From UBA5364 sp050259235 (GTDB lineage: Bacteria > Bacillota_I > Bacilli_A > RF39 > UBA660), in the NCBI GenBank assembly GCA_050259235.1, contig JBLNAG010000004.1, positions 1-64,000 of the forward strand: a DNA stretch of 64,000 nucleotides, written 5' to 3'. The notes beneath the pieces are model-generated. The model made no database searches. It was given only the letters and a program-made list of their open reading frames with translations, and was not told where the DNA came from. Numbering within the stretch: the stretch's first letter is position 1; every line of letters starts with the position of its first letter. Below are positions 15,703 to 24,801 of this stretch, in pieces. A program made the position numbers and the translations under genes.

Positions 15703-16139
15703 TGCGTTATTTAGGGCTTGATTTAGGGACCAAAACCCTAGGTTTATCAATTAGTGATGAAACTGGAACCATAGCGAGTTCATTCAAAACAATTGTTTTT
15801 GCAAATGAAGATTATGATTCTTTATTACCAATCTTAAAACAAATAATAGAAGAATATAAAATTAAAGAATTAGTTTTAGGATTACCCAAAAATATGAATA
15901 ATACAATCGGAGAAAGAGCAAATATAACGCTTGAATTCCAAAAAAAAGTAGAAAGCTTTTTAAGTATGCCTGTAATTATGATGGATGAAAGATTATCATC
16001 AGTATCTGCTAATAACTATTTGTTAGAAGCAAATATGTCTAGAAAAAAAAGAAAAAAGACAGTTGATAAGATTGCGGCTAATATAATTTTACAAACATAT
16101 TTAGATAAAAGAAAAGGAGAAAATAAAAATGAACGATGA
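15702..16139 (+). CDS. ruvX: RuvX/YqgF Holliday-junction resolvase-like nuclease
   Basis: 145 aa, RNase H fold. The motif LGLDLGTKTLGLSIS (about 4-18) carries the first catalytic Asp. ELVLGLPKNMNN and VIMMDERLSS carry further conserved acids, and VDKIAANIILQTYL is the C-terminal motif. Family roles are Holliday junction resolution and 16S rRNA 5'-end processing (YqgF in E. coli). Translation is coupled to ireB through a TAATG overlap. Its 3' end overlaps the next gene by 11 bp. Confidence 0.93.
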   Translation: MRYLGLDLGTKTLGLSISDETGTIASSFKTIVFANEDYDSLLPILKQIIEEYKIKELVLGLPKNMNNTIGERANITLEFQKKVESFLSMPVIMMDERLSSVSANNYLLEANMSRKKRKKTVDKIAANIILQTYLDKRKGENKNER

Positions 16140-16425
16140 AAAAATGACTTTTAAAGTTACTACTGATGAAGGTAAGGAAATAGAATGTGAAGTTTTATTT
16201 ACATTTGAATCAGATGAAACAAAGAAAAATTATATAGTTTATACTGATAATACTACTGATGAAACAGGAAATACTAAGGTATATGCTTCAATTTACGATC
16301 CTGAAGATCCTGAAACTAGATTAATTCCAATCGAAGATGAAAAAGAATGGAAAATAATTGAAACAATATTAGAGGAATTACAAAACGAAGCAAAAGAAAC
16401 AATAGGAAACAGCGAGCAAGAATAA
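16129..16425 (+). CDS. DUF1292 protein (YrzB-like)
   Basis: A 98-aa acidic protein with the DUF1292 pattern: MTFKVTTDEGKEIECEVLFTF, then NYIVYTDNTTDETGNTKVYAS, then EDEKEWKIIETILEEL. Function is unknown. The gene is characteristically placed between ruvX and mltG, as here and in Bacillus subtilis (yrzB). The ribosome site AAAGGAGA lies inside the end of ruvX. Confidence 0.88.
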   Translation: MNDEKMTFKVTTDEGKEIECEVLFTFESDETKKNYIVYTDNTTDETGNTKVYASIYDPEDPETRLIPIEDEKEWKIIETILEELQNEAKETIGNSEQE

Positions 16426-16441
16426 GCTCGTTTTTGCTGAT

Positions 16442-17518
16442 ATGAGAATATTTAGCTCAGCTGCCTTTTTTCTAGTCGTATTTTGTGCGACAGTAATTAC
16501 TCTAGGATGTTTATCTTATAACTACGGAATTGGAGCTGTAAGTGATAAGACAGAAAATGTTGAATTTAGTATTGAATCAGGAAGTACTTATCTATCAATT
16601 GCTCCTTTATTAAAAGAAAAAAATCTTATTAGATCAGAAGTTTTTTATAAAATATATGTTAAAATATTTGAACCAACTAATTTACAAGCAGGTACCTATT
16701 TACTAAATGAATCAATGGGTGTTAAACAAATAATTGAAGCTTTAGAAAAAGGGAATAGTGGTAATCCGGATGCTATTAATGTAACATTCAAAGAGGGTTT
16801 AAATATGCGAGGAGTAGCTAAAGTTATTAGTGAAAAAACTAATAATACCTATGAGTCAGTATTTGAATTGTTAAAAGATTCTAACTATATTGATAGACTA
16901 ATTAATAATTATTGGTTCTTAACTGCTGATATTAAAAATAAGGACATCTATTATCCTTTAGAAGGATATTTATTCCCTAATACATATAATATAGACAAAG
17001 ATGATAGTGTTGAAGATATCTTCAAAATAATGCTTGATGAAACTAAAAAGCAATTAGAACCATTTAGAACTAAAATAGAAAGTAGTAAATATACTATTCA
17101 TGAATTAATTACTTTAGCTTCAATAATAGAATTAGAAGCAGGTAATGCTAATGACCGTAATGGTGTAGCAGGTGTTTTCTTTAATCGTTTAGATGGTGGT
17201 TGGACTTTAGGTAGTGATGTCACAACCTATTATGCCGAAAAAAAGGAACTTTGGGTTGAAGATTTAACGACTGCAGAAATAGAAGATTGTAATGCATATA
17301 ATACGAGAGGTACTTGTTTTAGTGGACTACCAGTAGGACCTATTGCTAATCCTGGTATTGAGTCAATATCTGCAGTATTTAATCCAACTTCTCACAATTA
17401 TTATTACTTTGTGGCTGATAAAAATGGTAAAACTTATTTTAATGTTAATAGTACTGGTCATTATAATACTATAGCTAAACTTAAGAGTGAGGGTTTATGG
17501 TTCGAATATCAGAACTAG
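16442..17518 (+). CDS. mltG: Endolytic transglycosylase MltG
   Basis: A membrane-anchored lytic transglycosylase (358 aa) that cuts nascent glycan strands and sets their length. One N-terminal transmembrane segment (about 4-28) is followed by a LysM-like extracellular part (ESGSTYLSIAPLLKEKNLI) and the YceG domain. The catalytic glutamate is in ASIIELEAG (about residue 229), with downstream YNTRGTCFSGLPVGPIANPG and NYYYFVADKNGKTYF. No good Shine-Dalgarno precedes the ATG, only a weak GAGC/GCTC hairpin (16409-16435), so translation may be coupled to the upstream gene. It overlaps the methyltransferase gene by 22 bp. Confidence 0.93.
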   Translation: MRIFSSAAFFLVVFCATVITLGCLSYNYGIGAVSDKTENVEFSIESGSTYLSIAPLLKEKNLIRSEVFYKIYVKIFEPTNLQAGTYLLNESMGVKQIIEALEKGNSGNPDAINVTFKEGLNMRGVAKVISEKTNNTYESVFELLKDSNYIDRLINNYWFLTADIKNKDIYYPLEGYLFPNTYNIDKDDSVEDIFKIMLDETKKQLEPFRTKIESSKYTIHELITLASIIELEAGNANDRNGVAGVFFNRLDGGWTLGSDVTTYYAEKKELWVEDLTTAEIEDCNAYNTRGTCFSGLPVGPIANPGIESISAVFNPTSHNYYYFVADKNGKTYFNVNSTGHYNTIAKLKSEGLWFEYQN

Positions 17519-18075
17519 AAAAATACGCTAAAGATAATAATATTCCTATTATGGAAAAAGAAGGAATAGAGTATCTTACTAAATATATTGCTGATAATAA
17601 TATTCATTCTATTCTTGAAATAGGTTCAGCAATTGGTTATTCAGCTATTAGAATGTCTTTAGTAAATGAAAATATATGTATTACTACTATTGAAAGAGAT
17701 AAGAATAGATATAATGAAGCTGTTAAGAATATAAATAAATTTAATTTAAGTAATCAAATTGAAATTATTAATGATGATGCTTTTAATGTTTCAATTGATA
17801 AGAAATATGATTTAATTTTTATTGATGCTGCTAAGAGTCAATACATTAAGTTCTTTGATAAATACAAAGGCAACTTGAATGATGATGGTGTTATTTTCTC
17901 TGACAATTTAAATTTTCATGGGCTAGTAAATAGTAATGAAAAAATAGAAAGTCGTAATGTACGAGGAATAGTTAGAAAACTAAATAACTATATTGATTTT
18001 CTAAAACATAATAATGAATTTGTAACAGAATTTATTAATATAGGTGATGGAATCTCAATTAGTAAAAAGAAGTAG
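17497..18075 (+). CDS. trmR: SAM-dependent O-methyltransferase, YrrM/TrmR-like
   Basis: A 192-aa class I methyltransferase of the family-3 O-methyltransferase type. The SAM site is ILEIGSAIGYSAI (about 40-52), the acidic residue after strand 2 lies in TTIERD, and IFIDAAKSQYIKFFD is the metal/catalytic region. In Bacillus subtilis TrmR (YrrM) methylates 5-hydroxyuridine at the tRNA wobble position, made by the two U32 proteins encoded next door. The same gene order here supports that role. It begins inside the end of mltG (RBS GAGTGAGGG). Confidence 0.85.
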   Translation: MVRISELEKYAKDNNIPIMEKEGIEYLTKYIADNNIHSILEIGSAIGYSAIRMSLVNENICITTIERDKNRYNEAVKNINKFNLSNQIEIINDDAFNVSIDKKYDLIFIDAAKSQYIKFFDKYKGNLNDDGVIFSDNLNFHGLVNSNEKIESRNVRGIVRKLNNYIDFLKHNNEFVTEFINIGDGISISKKK

Positions 18076-18093
18076 TAAATCTCTTCTTTTTTT
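18064..18093 (+). terminator. trmR terminator
   Basis: AAAAAGAAG (18064-18072) pairs with CTTCTTTTT (18083-18091). The T-run is followed within a few bases by an extended -10 (TGATATAAT) for the next gene. Confidence 0.65.
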
Positions 18094-18128
18094 GATATAA
18101 TGTTAAATTGATATTGGAAGTGATAAAA

Positions 18129-18980
18129 ATGAGTAAAATTATAATAATTCCTAGTGATAATAATCTTAACAATGATTGTGATGGATATATTATTGGAGTA
18201 AAAAGTTTAAGTGTTAATATGCCTATTTATTTTGAATTAAATGAATTAATAGATTTTATTAATAAAATAAAAGGTAATAAGCAAGAAGTTTTTATTTCAT
18301 TAAATAAGAATATGCATAATGGAGATCTAAAATATTTAGAAGAAGTAATGCAATCATTAAATGGATTAGGTATTAATGGGGTTTTATATTATGATATTAG
18401 TGTTGTAAATATATGGAAGAGATTAAATGTAGATTATGAATTAGTATGGGCACAAGAACACCTAACTACTAATTATTTAACGTGCAATTATTGGTATGAC
18501 AAAGGTGTTAGATATACTTATTTATCAAGTGAAATAACAACTAATGAAATACAAGAAATAAGAAAAAATACTAAGATGAAGTTAATGGTTCCGATTTTTG
18601 GATATTTACCTATGTTTGTATCTAAAAGACATGTGGTAAAGAATTATTTAAATTATTTTGATTTAAAAGATAATTCAGATATCAATTATATTGCTAAAGA
18701 ATCAAAAGTATATCCAATTGTGGATAATGAAAATGGTACAACAGTATATTCTTGTAGTATATTAAATGGTATTGGGGAAACATTAAAGTTAACCGATATT
18801 GAATATTTAGTATTAAATGGTTTTAATATTGGTAATAATTTTAATAAAGTTGTAAAAATGTTTAAAAATGTTGATGAAAATAATATTGAAGAGTATATAA
18901 ATGAGCTAGACCAATTATTTAATAGCAATAGAGGATTTCTCCATAGTAGAACAATATATAAGGTGAAGAATAATGAGTAA
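18129..18980 (+). CDS. trhP1: U32 family protein, TrhP1/YrrN-like
   Basis: The shorter (283 aa) of two adjacent peptidase-U32-family proteins. In Bacillus subtilis the YrrN/YrrO pair contributes to 5-hydroxyuridine formation at tRNA position 34. Visible features are a TIM-barrel-like alternation, KQEVFISLNKNMHNGDLKYL, LVWAQEHLTTNYLTCNYW and KLMVPIFGYLPMFVSKRHVV. It lacks the cysteine cluster of its longer partner. The ATG at 18129, after GGAAGTGAT, is preferred over an ATT-region start at 18108. It overlaps the next gene by 8 bp. Confidence 0.85.
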   Translation: MSKIIIIPSDNNLNNDCDGYIIGVKSLSVNMPIYFELNELIDFINKIKGNKQEVFISLNKNMHNGDLKYLEEVMQSLNGLGINGVLYYDISVVNIWKRLNVDYELVWAQEHLTTNYLTCNYWYDKGVRYTYLSSEITTNEIQEIRKNTKMKLMVPIFGYLPMFVSKRHVVKNYLNYFDLKDNSDINYIAKESKVYPIVDNENGTTVYSCSILNGIGETLKLTDIEYLVLNGFNIGNNFNKVVKMFKNVDENNIEEYINELDQLFNSNRGFLHSRTIYKVKNNE

Positions 18981-20190
18981 AAATTTGAATATAATGAAAA
19001 AACCAGAGTTATTAGCTCCGGCTGGTGATCTTGAAAGATTAAAAGTGGCTTTATTATATGGAGCTGATGCTGTTTATATTGGTGGACCAATGTTTGGATT
19101 AAGAGCTAATGCTATTAATTTCACTGTTGATCAAATCAAGGAAGGTGTTGATTTTGCTCATAATCTAGGAAAAAAAATATATGTGACTGTTAATATTATT
19201 TTACATAATGAAGAAATTAATTTATTAGTAGATTATTTAAAAGAGTTAGATAAAATAGGGGTTGATGCTATTATTGTTAGTGATCCAACTGTTATTAGTC
19301 TAGCTAAGGAAAATACTAATTTAGAAGTTCATCTTTCAACCCAACAATCAACGCTTAATTATGAAGCTATTAAGTTTTGGAAAGAAGAAGGCGTTACTAG
19401 AATTGTAATGGGTAGAGAAGTAACTAGGGAAGAAATAATTGATATTAAAAAGAACGTTGATATTGAAATAGAGTGTTTCATTCATGGGGCAATGTGTGCT
19501 TCATATAGTGGTAGATGTGTACTAAGTAATTTTTTAACTGGAAGAGATTCTAATCGTGGTGGATGTAGTCAAATCTGTAGATGGGACTTTAATTTACTAG
19601 ATGAATCAAAAGAACCTTTACAAGGAGAAAAGAATTTTACTTTTTGTACAAAAGATTTATCAATGTTAAAATATATACCTGATATGGTTGATATTGGGGT
19701 AGTATCCCTTAAAATAGAAGGTAGAATGAGATCTGTTTATTATATTGCAACGGTTGTCGATATTTATCGTCATGCTATTGATGAATATTGTAACAATCCC
19801 GAAGGTTATGAATATAATGAAGAATATGAAAAAATATTAAGAAGATGTGCTAATAGAGATTCTGTTCCGCAATTTTTTAATAATATTTATGATAGTAGTT
19901 GTCAATATTATAATGGTAGAGAAGAAGTATCTAATCAAGACTTTTTAGGAATTATATTAGATTATGACCTTAAAACTAAAATGGCAACGATTGAACAAAG
20001 AAATTATTTTAAAGTTGGAGATGAAATAGAAATATTTGGCCCTAATATTAATATTATTTCAATGAAAGTAGAACAGATATTGGATGAAGACAATAATGAA
20101 ATTGATATTGTTAGACATCCAAAACAAATAGTAAAACTTAAGATAAATGATTTAGTTTATCCCAATAATTTAATGAGGATTAAGAACTAA
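18973..20190 (+). CDS. trhP2: U32 family tRNA hydroxylation protein, TrhP2/YrrO-like
   Basis: 405 aa, full-length U32 protein. The N-terminal KPELLAPAGDLERLKVAL and GADAVYIGG are signatures. The motif EVHLSTQQSTLNYEA and the cysteine cluster (FIHGAMCASYSGRC then RGGCSQICRW, about 168-200), a probable Fe-S site, identify the subgroup needed for prephenate-dependent 5-hydroxyuridine synthesis in tRNA. A C-terminal beta-barrel (about 315-405) is present. It is translationally coupled to the preceding U32 gene and precedes greA, as in Bacillus subtilis, except that udk is absent between them. Confidence 0.9.
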   Translation: MSKNLNIMKKPELLAPAGDLERLKVALLYGADAVYIGGPMFGLRANAINFTVDQIKEGVDFAHNLGKKIYVTVNIILHNEEINLLVDYLKELDKIGVDAIIVSDPTVISLAKENTNLEVHLSTQQSTLNYEAIKFWKEEGVTRIVMGREVTREEIIDIKKNVDIEIECFIHGAMCASYSGRCVLSNFLTGRDSNRGGCSQICRWDFNLLDESKEPLQGEKNFTFCTKDLSMLKYIPDMVDIGVVSLKIEGRMRSVYYIATVVDIYRHAIDEYCNNPEGYEYNEEYEKILRRCANRDSVPQFFNNIYDSSCQYYNGREEVSNQDFLGIILDYDLKTKMATIEQRNYFKVGDEIEIFGPNINIISMKVEQILDEDNNEIDIVRHPKQIVKLKINDLVYPNNLMRIKN

Positions 20191-20201
20191 AAAAAAATAA
20201 G

Positions 20202-20230
20202 TTGACAAGATAATAAAACTATAGTATTAT
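20202..20230 (+). promoter_or_regulatory. greA promoter
   Basis: A perfect -35 TTGACA (20202-20207), 17-bp spacer and -10 TATTAT (20225-20230), the best consensus promoter noticed in this part of the window. Confidence 0.85.
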
Positions 20231-20269
20231 TATCTAGTAATTTTTTGATAAATGACGAGGTGAAAAAGA

Positions 20270-20740
20270 ATGTCAAATATAAAGGAGTTTTATTTAACAG
20301 AAGAAGGTTTAAATGAAATCAAGGAAGAATTAGACCATCTAAAGTTGGAACTTAGACCTGCAGTAATAAATAGTTTAAAAGAAGCTAGAGCTTTAGGCGA
20401 CCTAAGCGAAAATGCGGAATATGATGCTGCACGTAATGAACAAGCAGTAGTTGAAAATAGAATTCAAGAATTGGAAGCAATGATTGAAAAAGCTGTTCTT
20501 ATTAAAGACGTCAAAACTGACCGTGTTGCTATTGGAACTAAGGTTAAAATTGAGTATGTTGCAGATAAAGATACTGAAGTATATTCAATTGTTGGTAGTA
20601 AAGAAGCAGATCCATTTAGTAATAAAATTTCTAACGAGTCACCAATTGCTAGAGCTATTATGGGATTAAAAGTTGGAAGTATTGTAACTGTTGAAAGCCC
20701 TAATGGCAAATATGATGTAAAAATCGTTGAAATATTTTAA
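20270..20740 (+). CDS. greA: Transcript cleavage factor GreA
   Basis: GreA (156 aa) binds the RNA polymerase secondary channel and stimulates cleavage of backtracked RNA. The N-terminal coiled coil carries the diagnostic tip ALGDLSENAEYDAARNEQ with its two acidic residues. The C-terminal FKBP-like domain has ESPIARAIMGLKVGSIVTVE. It is transcribed alone from a strong promoter, with GAGGTG before the ATG and a terminator at its stop. Confidence 0.96.
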   Translation: MSNIKEFYLTEEGLNEIKEELDHLKLELRPAVINSLKEARALGDLSENAEYDAARNEQAVVENRIQELEAMIEKAVLIKDVKTDRVAIGTKVKIEYVADKDTEVYSIVGSKEADPFSNKISNESPIARAIMGLKVGSIVTVESPNGKYDVKIVEIF

Positions 20741-20764
20741 GAAATAGGTATCTATTTCTTTTTT
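20739..20764 (+). terminator. greA terminator
   Basis: AAGAAATAG-GTAT-CTATTTCTT with T-run. Confidence 0.85.
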
Positions 20765-20766
20765 AC

Positions 20767-20795
20767 TTGTAAAAAAATATTAAATATTATATACT
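20767..20795 (+). promoter_or_regulatory. tig promoter
   Basis: TTGTAA (20767-20772), 17-bp spacer, TATACT (20790-20795). Confidence 0.5.
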
Positions 20796-20819
20796 ATATT
20801 AGTACGAATGGAGGAAATT

Positions 20820-22070
20820 ATGAAAAATACAAAAGAAGTTAAAATCAATATAGAAGGTCAAGAATGGCAAGATGCTTTAGATAAAGCTTTTAATAAAGCT
20901 AATCAAAAAGCTAAAATAGATGGTTTTAGACCAGGTAAAGCGCCTAAAGATGTATTCTTAAAAAAATATGGACAAGAAGCATTATATATGGAAGCTGCAG
21001 ACATCTGCTTAGAAGTTGCATATGCAAAAATGATTAAAGACAATGAAGGTTTAGAAATAGTAAGTCAACCACAAGTTGAATTAGTCTCAGTTAATGATTC
21101 TGGATTAGAATTTAAATTTACTTTAACATTAAAACCAGAAGTTAAATTAGGTAAATATAAAGATTTAAAAGCTAAGAAAGAAAAAGTAGAAGTAACAAAA
21201 GAAGAAATAGATCACGCTATTGATGAAATGCGTAATCGTTTTGCTGAAAATGTTGTTAAAGAAGGCAAAATTGCTGATGGTGATGTAGCTGTTATCAATT
21301 TTGAAGGATTCAAAGACGGTGTTGCTTTTGAAGGTGGTAAAGGTGAAAATTACTCATTAAAGATTGGAAGTAAAACTTTTATTCCAGGATTTGAAGAACA
21401 ATTAATTGGTATGGAAAATAATGAAGAAAAAGAAATTGAAGTAACATTCCCAGAAGATTATCACAGTGAAGAATTAAAAGGTGCTTTAGTAACGTTTAAA
21501 GTAAAAGTAAATGAAATTAAAGCAATACAAATTCCAGAATTAAGCAAAGATTTCTTTGAAGATTTAAATATGGAAGGCGTTAATGATCTTAAATCATTAG
21601 AAGAACAAGTTAAAGAAACTATTAAAGCTAGAAAAGAAATGAATGCTGATAATAAATATATTGATGATTTATTAGAAGAAGCTGCTAAGGATACTACAAT
21701 AGATATTCCTGAAGCTATGGTTAATGAAGAATTAGATAGAATGTTAAGACAATATGAAGAAAATTTAAAGATGCAAGGTATTACTTTAGATTTATTCTAT
21801 CAATATACTAATTCAAATGAAGAAGCTTTAAAAGAACAAATGAAAGAAGAAGCATCTAAACGTGTTACTTACCGTTTAATGTTAGAACAAATAGCTAAAG
21901 AAGAAAATATCGATATAACTGATAAAGAAGCAGAAAAAGAAGCAGAATCATTAGCTAAGAAATATGAAATGGATAAAGATGAATTCTTAGAATCATTTGG
22001 TGGTCTTGATATGATCAAATATGATTTAACAATGCGTCAAACATTAGATATATTAAGAGGTAATAAATAA
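20820..22070 (+). CDS. tig: Trigger factor
   Basis: A ribosome-associated chaperone and prolyl isomerase of 416 aa. The ribosome-binding signature GFRPGKAPK (about 41-49) is intact. The FKBP domain follows (about 155-240; VINFEGFKDGVAFEGGKGEN, FIPGFEEQLIGM), then the helical C-terminal arms (250-416). The ATG at 20820 is chosen over one at 20808, because GGAGGA lies between them. Confidence 0.95.
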   Translation: MKNTKEVKINIEGQEWQDALDKAFNKANQKAKIDGFRPGKAPKDVFLKKYGQEALYMEAADICLEVAYAKMIKDNEGLEIVSQPQVELVSVNDSGLEFKFTLTLKPEVKLGKYKDLKAKKEKVEVTKEEIDHAIDEMRNRFAENVVKEGKIADGDVAVINFEGFKDGVAFEGGKGENYSLKIGSKTFIPGFEEQLIGMENNEEKEIEVTFPEDYHSEELKGALVTFKVKVNEIKAIQIPELSKDFFEDLNMEGVNDLKSLEEQVKETIKARKEMNADNKYIDDLLEEAAKDTTIDIPEAMVNEELDRMLRQYEENLKMQGITLDLFYQYTNSNEEALKEQMKEEASKRVTYRLMLEQIAKEENIDITDKEAEKEAESLAKKYEMDKDEFLESFGGLDMIKYDLTMRQTLDILRGNK

Positions 22071-22082
22071 TTACCTTTTTTT
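22058..22082 (+). terminator. tig terminator
   Basis: AGGTAAT-AAATA-ATTACCT plus a T-run that leads directly into TGATATAAT, the likely priA -10. Confidence 0.8.
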
Positions 22083-22112
22083 ATGATATAATTAGTATGA
22101 AGTAGGTGAATT

Positions 22113-24269
22113 ATGGTAATAGAAGTTTTAGTTGAATTAAAGGCTAAGAGAATTGATAAGACTTATACTTATTTTGTGCCTCTAAACTTACAAGAAAAAA
22201 TTAAAGTAGGTATTAGAGTATTAGTTCCTTTTGGTAATCAAAAACTTGAAGGCTTTGTTTTAAAAATTACTAATAATAATTCACATGAATATGAATTAAA
22301 AGAAATAATAGATGTTATTGATGAAGAGCCAGTTATTAATGAAGAAATGTTAGAATTAGGTAAATATATAAGTAAAAAAACATTATCTAATTTAATAAGT
22401 GCTTATCAGTCAATGTTACCTAGTGCTTTAAAAGCTAAAAAGGATTTTAAAGTTAATAAAAAATATGTTAGCTATATTAAAAAAATAGATAATACTTATT
22501 TACCAAAGAATAATAGTCAAAAAGAATTGTTAGAATTAATTGGAGATAATGAAGTATTAAAAGGTTCTATTAATTCTAATAGTTTAAAAACATTATTAGA
22601 TAAAAAAGTTTTAGTTGAAATAAAATATGAAACATACCGCTTAAATAAAGATTATCAATGTGAAGAATGTAATATTACCTTAAATGAAGAGCAACAAACA
22701 GTTGTTAATACTGTTTTAAGTAACATGAATAATTTTAAACCTTTTCTTTTATATGGAGTAACAGGCTCTGGTAAAACTGAAGTATATATGCATATTATGA
22801 AAGAAGTATTAAAACAAAAAAAAGAAATTATAGTACTAGTCCCAGAAATTAGTTTAACTCCTCAAATGGTTGATATTTTTAGAAAAAGATTTGGTAATCA
22901 AGTAGCTATTTTACATAGTCGTTTAAATAACGGCGAAAAATATGATGAATGGCGTAAGATTGAAAAGAAGGAAGTTTCGATTGTTATTGGTGCTAGAAGT
23001 GCTATATTCGCACCATTTACTAATTTGGGATTAATTGTTATTGATGAAGAACATACGCCTAGTTATAAACAAGAAAACAATCCTAAATATAGTGCTATTG
23101 ATGTTTCTTTATACCGTGCTAAGAAATATAATTGTCCAGTTATCTTAGGTAGTGCTACTCCTTCTATTGAAAGTTATACTAGAGCTAAAACAGGAGTATA
23201 TGAATTACTAACTATAAAGAAACGCGTTAATAATAATTTACCTAAAGTAGAATTAATTGATATGAAAGATGAAATAAAGAAGGGCAACCGTATTATTAGT
23301 GGTAAACTAAAAGAAGAAATTAATAAATGTATAAATAATAATGAACAAGTTATCATTTTATTAAATAGAAGAGGCTATTCAACAGTAATTACATGTCATG
23401 CTTGTGGTCATACTGATAAGTGTCCAAATTGTGATATACCATTAACCTATCACCATAAAGATAATAAAATGAAATGCCATTATTGTAATTATGAAAGAAC
23501 AAAATTAAATATGTGTCCAGAATGTAATTCCAAAGATATTAATCAATATGGAATGGGTACTGAAAAATTAGAACAAGAAATTAATAGAATATTTCCAAAT
23601 GCTAAAACAATTAGAATGGATATGGATACAACTGGTACTAAAGGTGCTCACGAGAGAATTATTAATGATTTTAGAGAAGAAAAATATAATGTCTTAATTG
23701 GTACACAAATGGTATCAAAAGGTTTAGATTTTCCTAAAGTTACTTTGGTTGGAGTTATCAATGGTGATGCTTCTTTAAATATCCCAGACTTTAGAAGTGC
23801 CGAAAGAACCTTCCAACTATTAAATCAAGTAGCGGGAAGGGCAGGGCGTGCTGATAAAAAGGGATTAGTTATTATTCAAGGATTTAATATTAGTCACTAT
23901 AGTATTATTTACTCAATGAATCATGACTACACTAGTTTCTACGATGAAGAAATGCATATTAGATCTTTACTTAAATACCCACCATTTTATAACTTAACTT
24001 TAATTAAAATAACGAGCTCTGATTATGATAATGGAATGTTAGAAAGTAATAAAATAGTTAACTACTTAAAAAATAAATTAAAAGATGTAATTATTTTAGG
24101 GCCGTCAATGGCTAATATATCTAAGATAAATAATGTTTATCAAATTCAAATTCTTTTAAAATATAAAAACAGTAAAGAAATCATTAATGAATTAATTAAT
24201 ATCAATGAAAAATATCGTGCTAATAATAAAGTTAATGTTGACATAGATATTAATCCTATCAAATTATAA
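22113..24269 (+). CDS. priA: Primosomal replication protein N' (PriA helicase)
   Basis: A 3'-5' DNA helicase of 718 aa that reloads the replisome at stalled forks. The N-terminal 3'BD domain (1-100) is followed by a winged helix and helicase motifs: Walker A GVTGSGKTEVY (about 214-224), DEEH (about 310) and GSATPS. Four zinc-binding cysteine pairs follow (CHACGHTDKCPNC to CPEC, about 428-472), then NQVAGRAGRADKKG in the second RecA domain. The gene follows tig after 42 bp, with AGTAGGTGA before the ATG. Confidence 0.95.
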   Translation: MVIEVLVELKAKRIDKTYTYFVPLNLQEKIKVGIRVLVPFGNQKLEGFVLKITNNNSHEYELKEIIDVIDEEPVINEEMLELGKYISKKTLSNLISAYQSMLPSALKAKKDFKVNKKYVSYIKKIDNTYLPKNNSQKELLELIGDNEVLKGSINSNSLKTLLDKKVLVEIKYETYRLNKDYQCEECNITLNEEQQTVVNTVLSNMNNFKPFLLYGVTGSGKTEVYMHIMKEVLKQKKEIIVLVPEISLTPQMVDIFRKRFGNQVAILHSRLNNGEKYDEWRKIEKKEVSIVIGARSAIFAPFTNLGLIVIDEEHTPSYKQENNPKYSAIDVSLYRAKKYNCPVILGSATPSIESYTRAKTGVYELLTIKKRVNNNLPKVELIDMKDEIKKGNRIISGKLKEEINKCINNNEQVIILLNRRGYSTVITCHACGHTDKCPNCDIPLTYHHKDNKMKCHYCNYERTKLNMCPECNSKDINQYGMGTEKLEQEINRIFPNAKTIRMDMDTTGTKGAHERIINDFREEKYNVLIGTQMVSKGLDFPKVTLVGVINGDASLNIPDFRSAERTFQLLNQVAGRAGRADKKGLVIIQGFNISHYSIIYSMNHDYTSFYDEEMHIRSLLKYPPFYNLTLIKITSSDYDNGMLESNKIVNYLKNKLKDVIILGPSMANISKINNVYQIQILLKYKNSKEIINELININEKYRANNKVNVDIDINPIKL

Positions 24270-24314
24270 TTGTTTTTTATTTTAATATGTGGTATTTTTA
24301 TAGAGAGGTGTGTA

Positions 24315-24740
24315 ATGAAAAAGAAAATAGGATTATGTTTGACTTTAATATTAATGTTAGTAGTAAGTGGTTGTGGTAAGACAAAACTTACTTGTACCAA
24401 GACAGAAAATTGGATTCATACTCTTGATTTTAATCAAGAAGTAGTATTCAAAAAAGAAAAAATAGACTCAGTTACTCAAACAGTAAAAATTACTTCTGAA
24501 GAACAATTAGATAATGAATATGAAACATATAAGAAAAAAGAAAAAGAATATGCATCAAAGGAAGGAATTACCTTTGAAGTAAGTAAGATAGAAGAAGGAT
24601 TATTTGTTTCTTTGGAAATTGATACAGAAAAAGCTGCTAAAACAGATTTAGAGGAATTTGGTTTTCCTAAAGATGTACTCAATTTAACAGTAGAACAAGT
24701 TAAGAAAAAAATGGAAGATGAAGGTTATACTTGCAAGTAA
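24315..24740 (+). CDS. DUF1307/YehR-like lipoprotein
   Basis: A 141-aa secreted lipoprotein. The signal peptide (GLCLTLILMLVVSGC) ends in a lipobox, SGC, so it would be anchored to the outer face of the membrane. The mature part is small and charged, with LDNEYETYKKKEKEYASKEG and VSLEIDTEKAAK. This matches the DUF1307 (YehR) family, whose function is unknown. The start at 24315 is set by GAGAGGTG; the frame extends upstream without a ribosome site. It is the last gene before the fmt promoter. Confidence 0.75.
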   Translation: MKKKIGLCLTLILMLVVSGCGKTKLTCTKTENWIHTLDFNQEVVFKKEKIDSVTQTVKITSEEQLDNEYETYKKKEKEYASKEGITFEVSKIEEGLFVSLEIDTEKAAKTDLEEFGFPKDVLNLTVEQVKKKMEDEGYTCK

Positions 24741-24755
24741 ACTTTCATTTTTTCT

Positions 24756-24784
24756 TTGATATTTATTTATAGATATGATAAAAT
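24756..24784 (+). promoter_or_regulatory. fmt promoter
   Basis: TTGATA (24756-24761), 17-bp spacer, TAAAAT (24779-24784). Confidence 0.6.
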
Positions 24785-24801
24785 GATGTTAGGGTGATAA
24801 T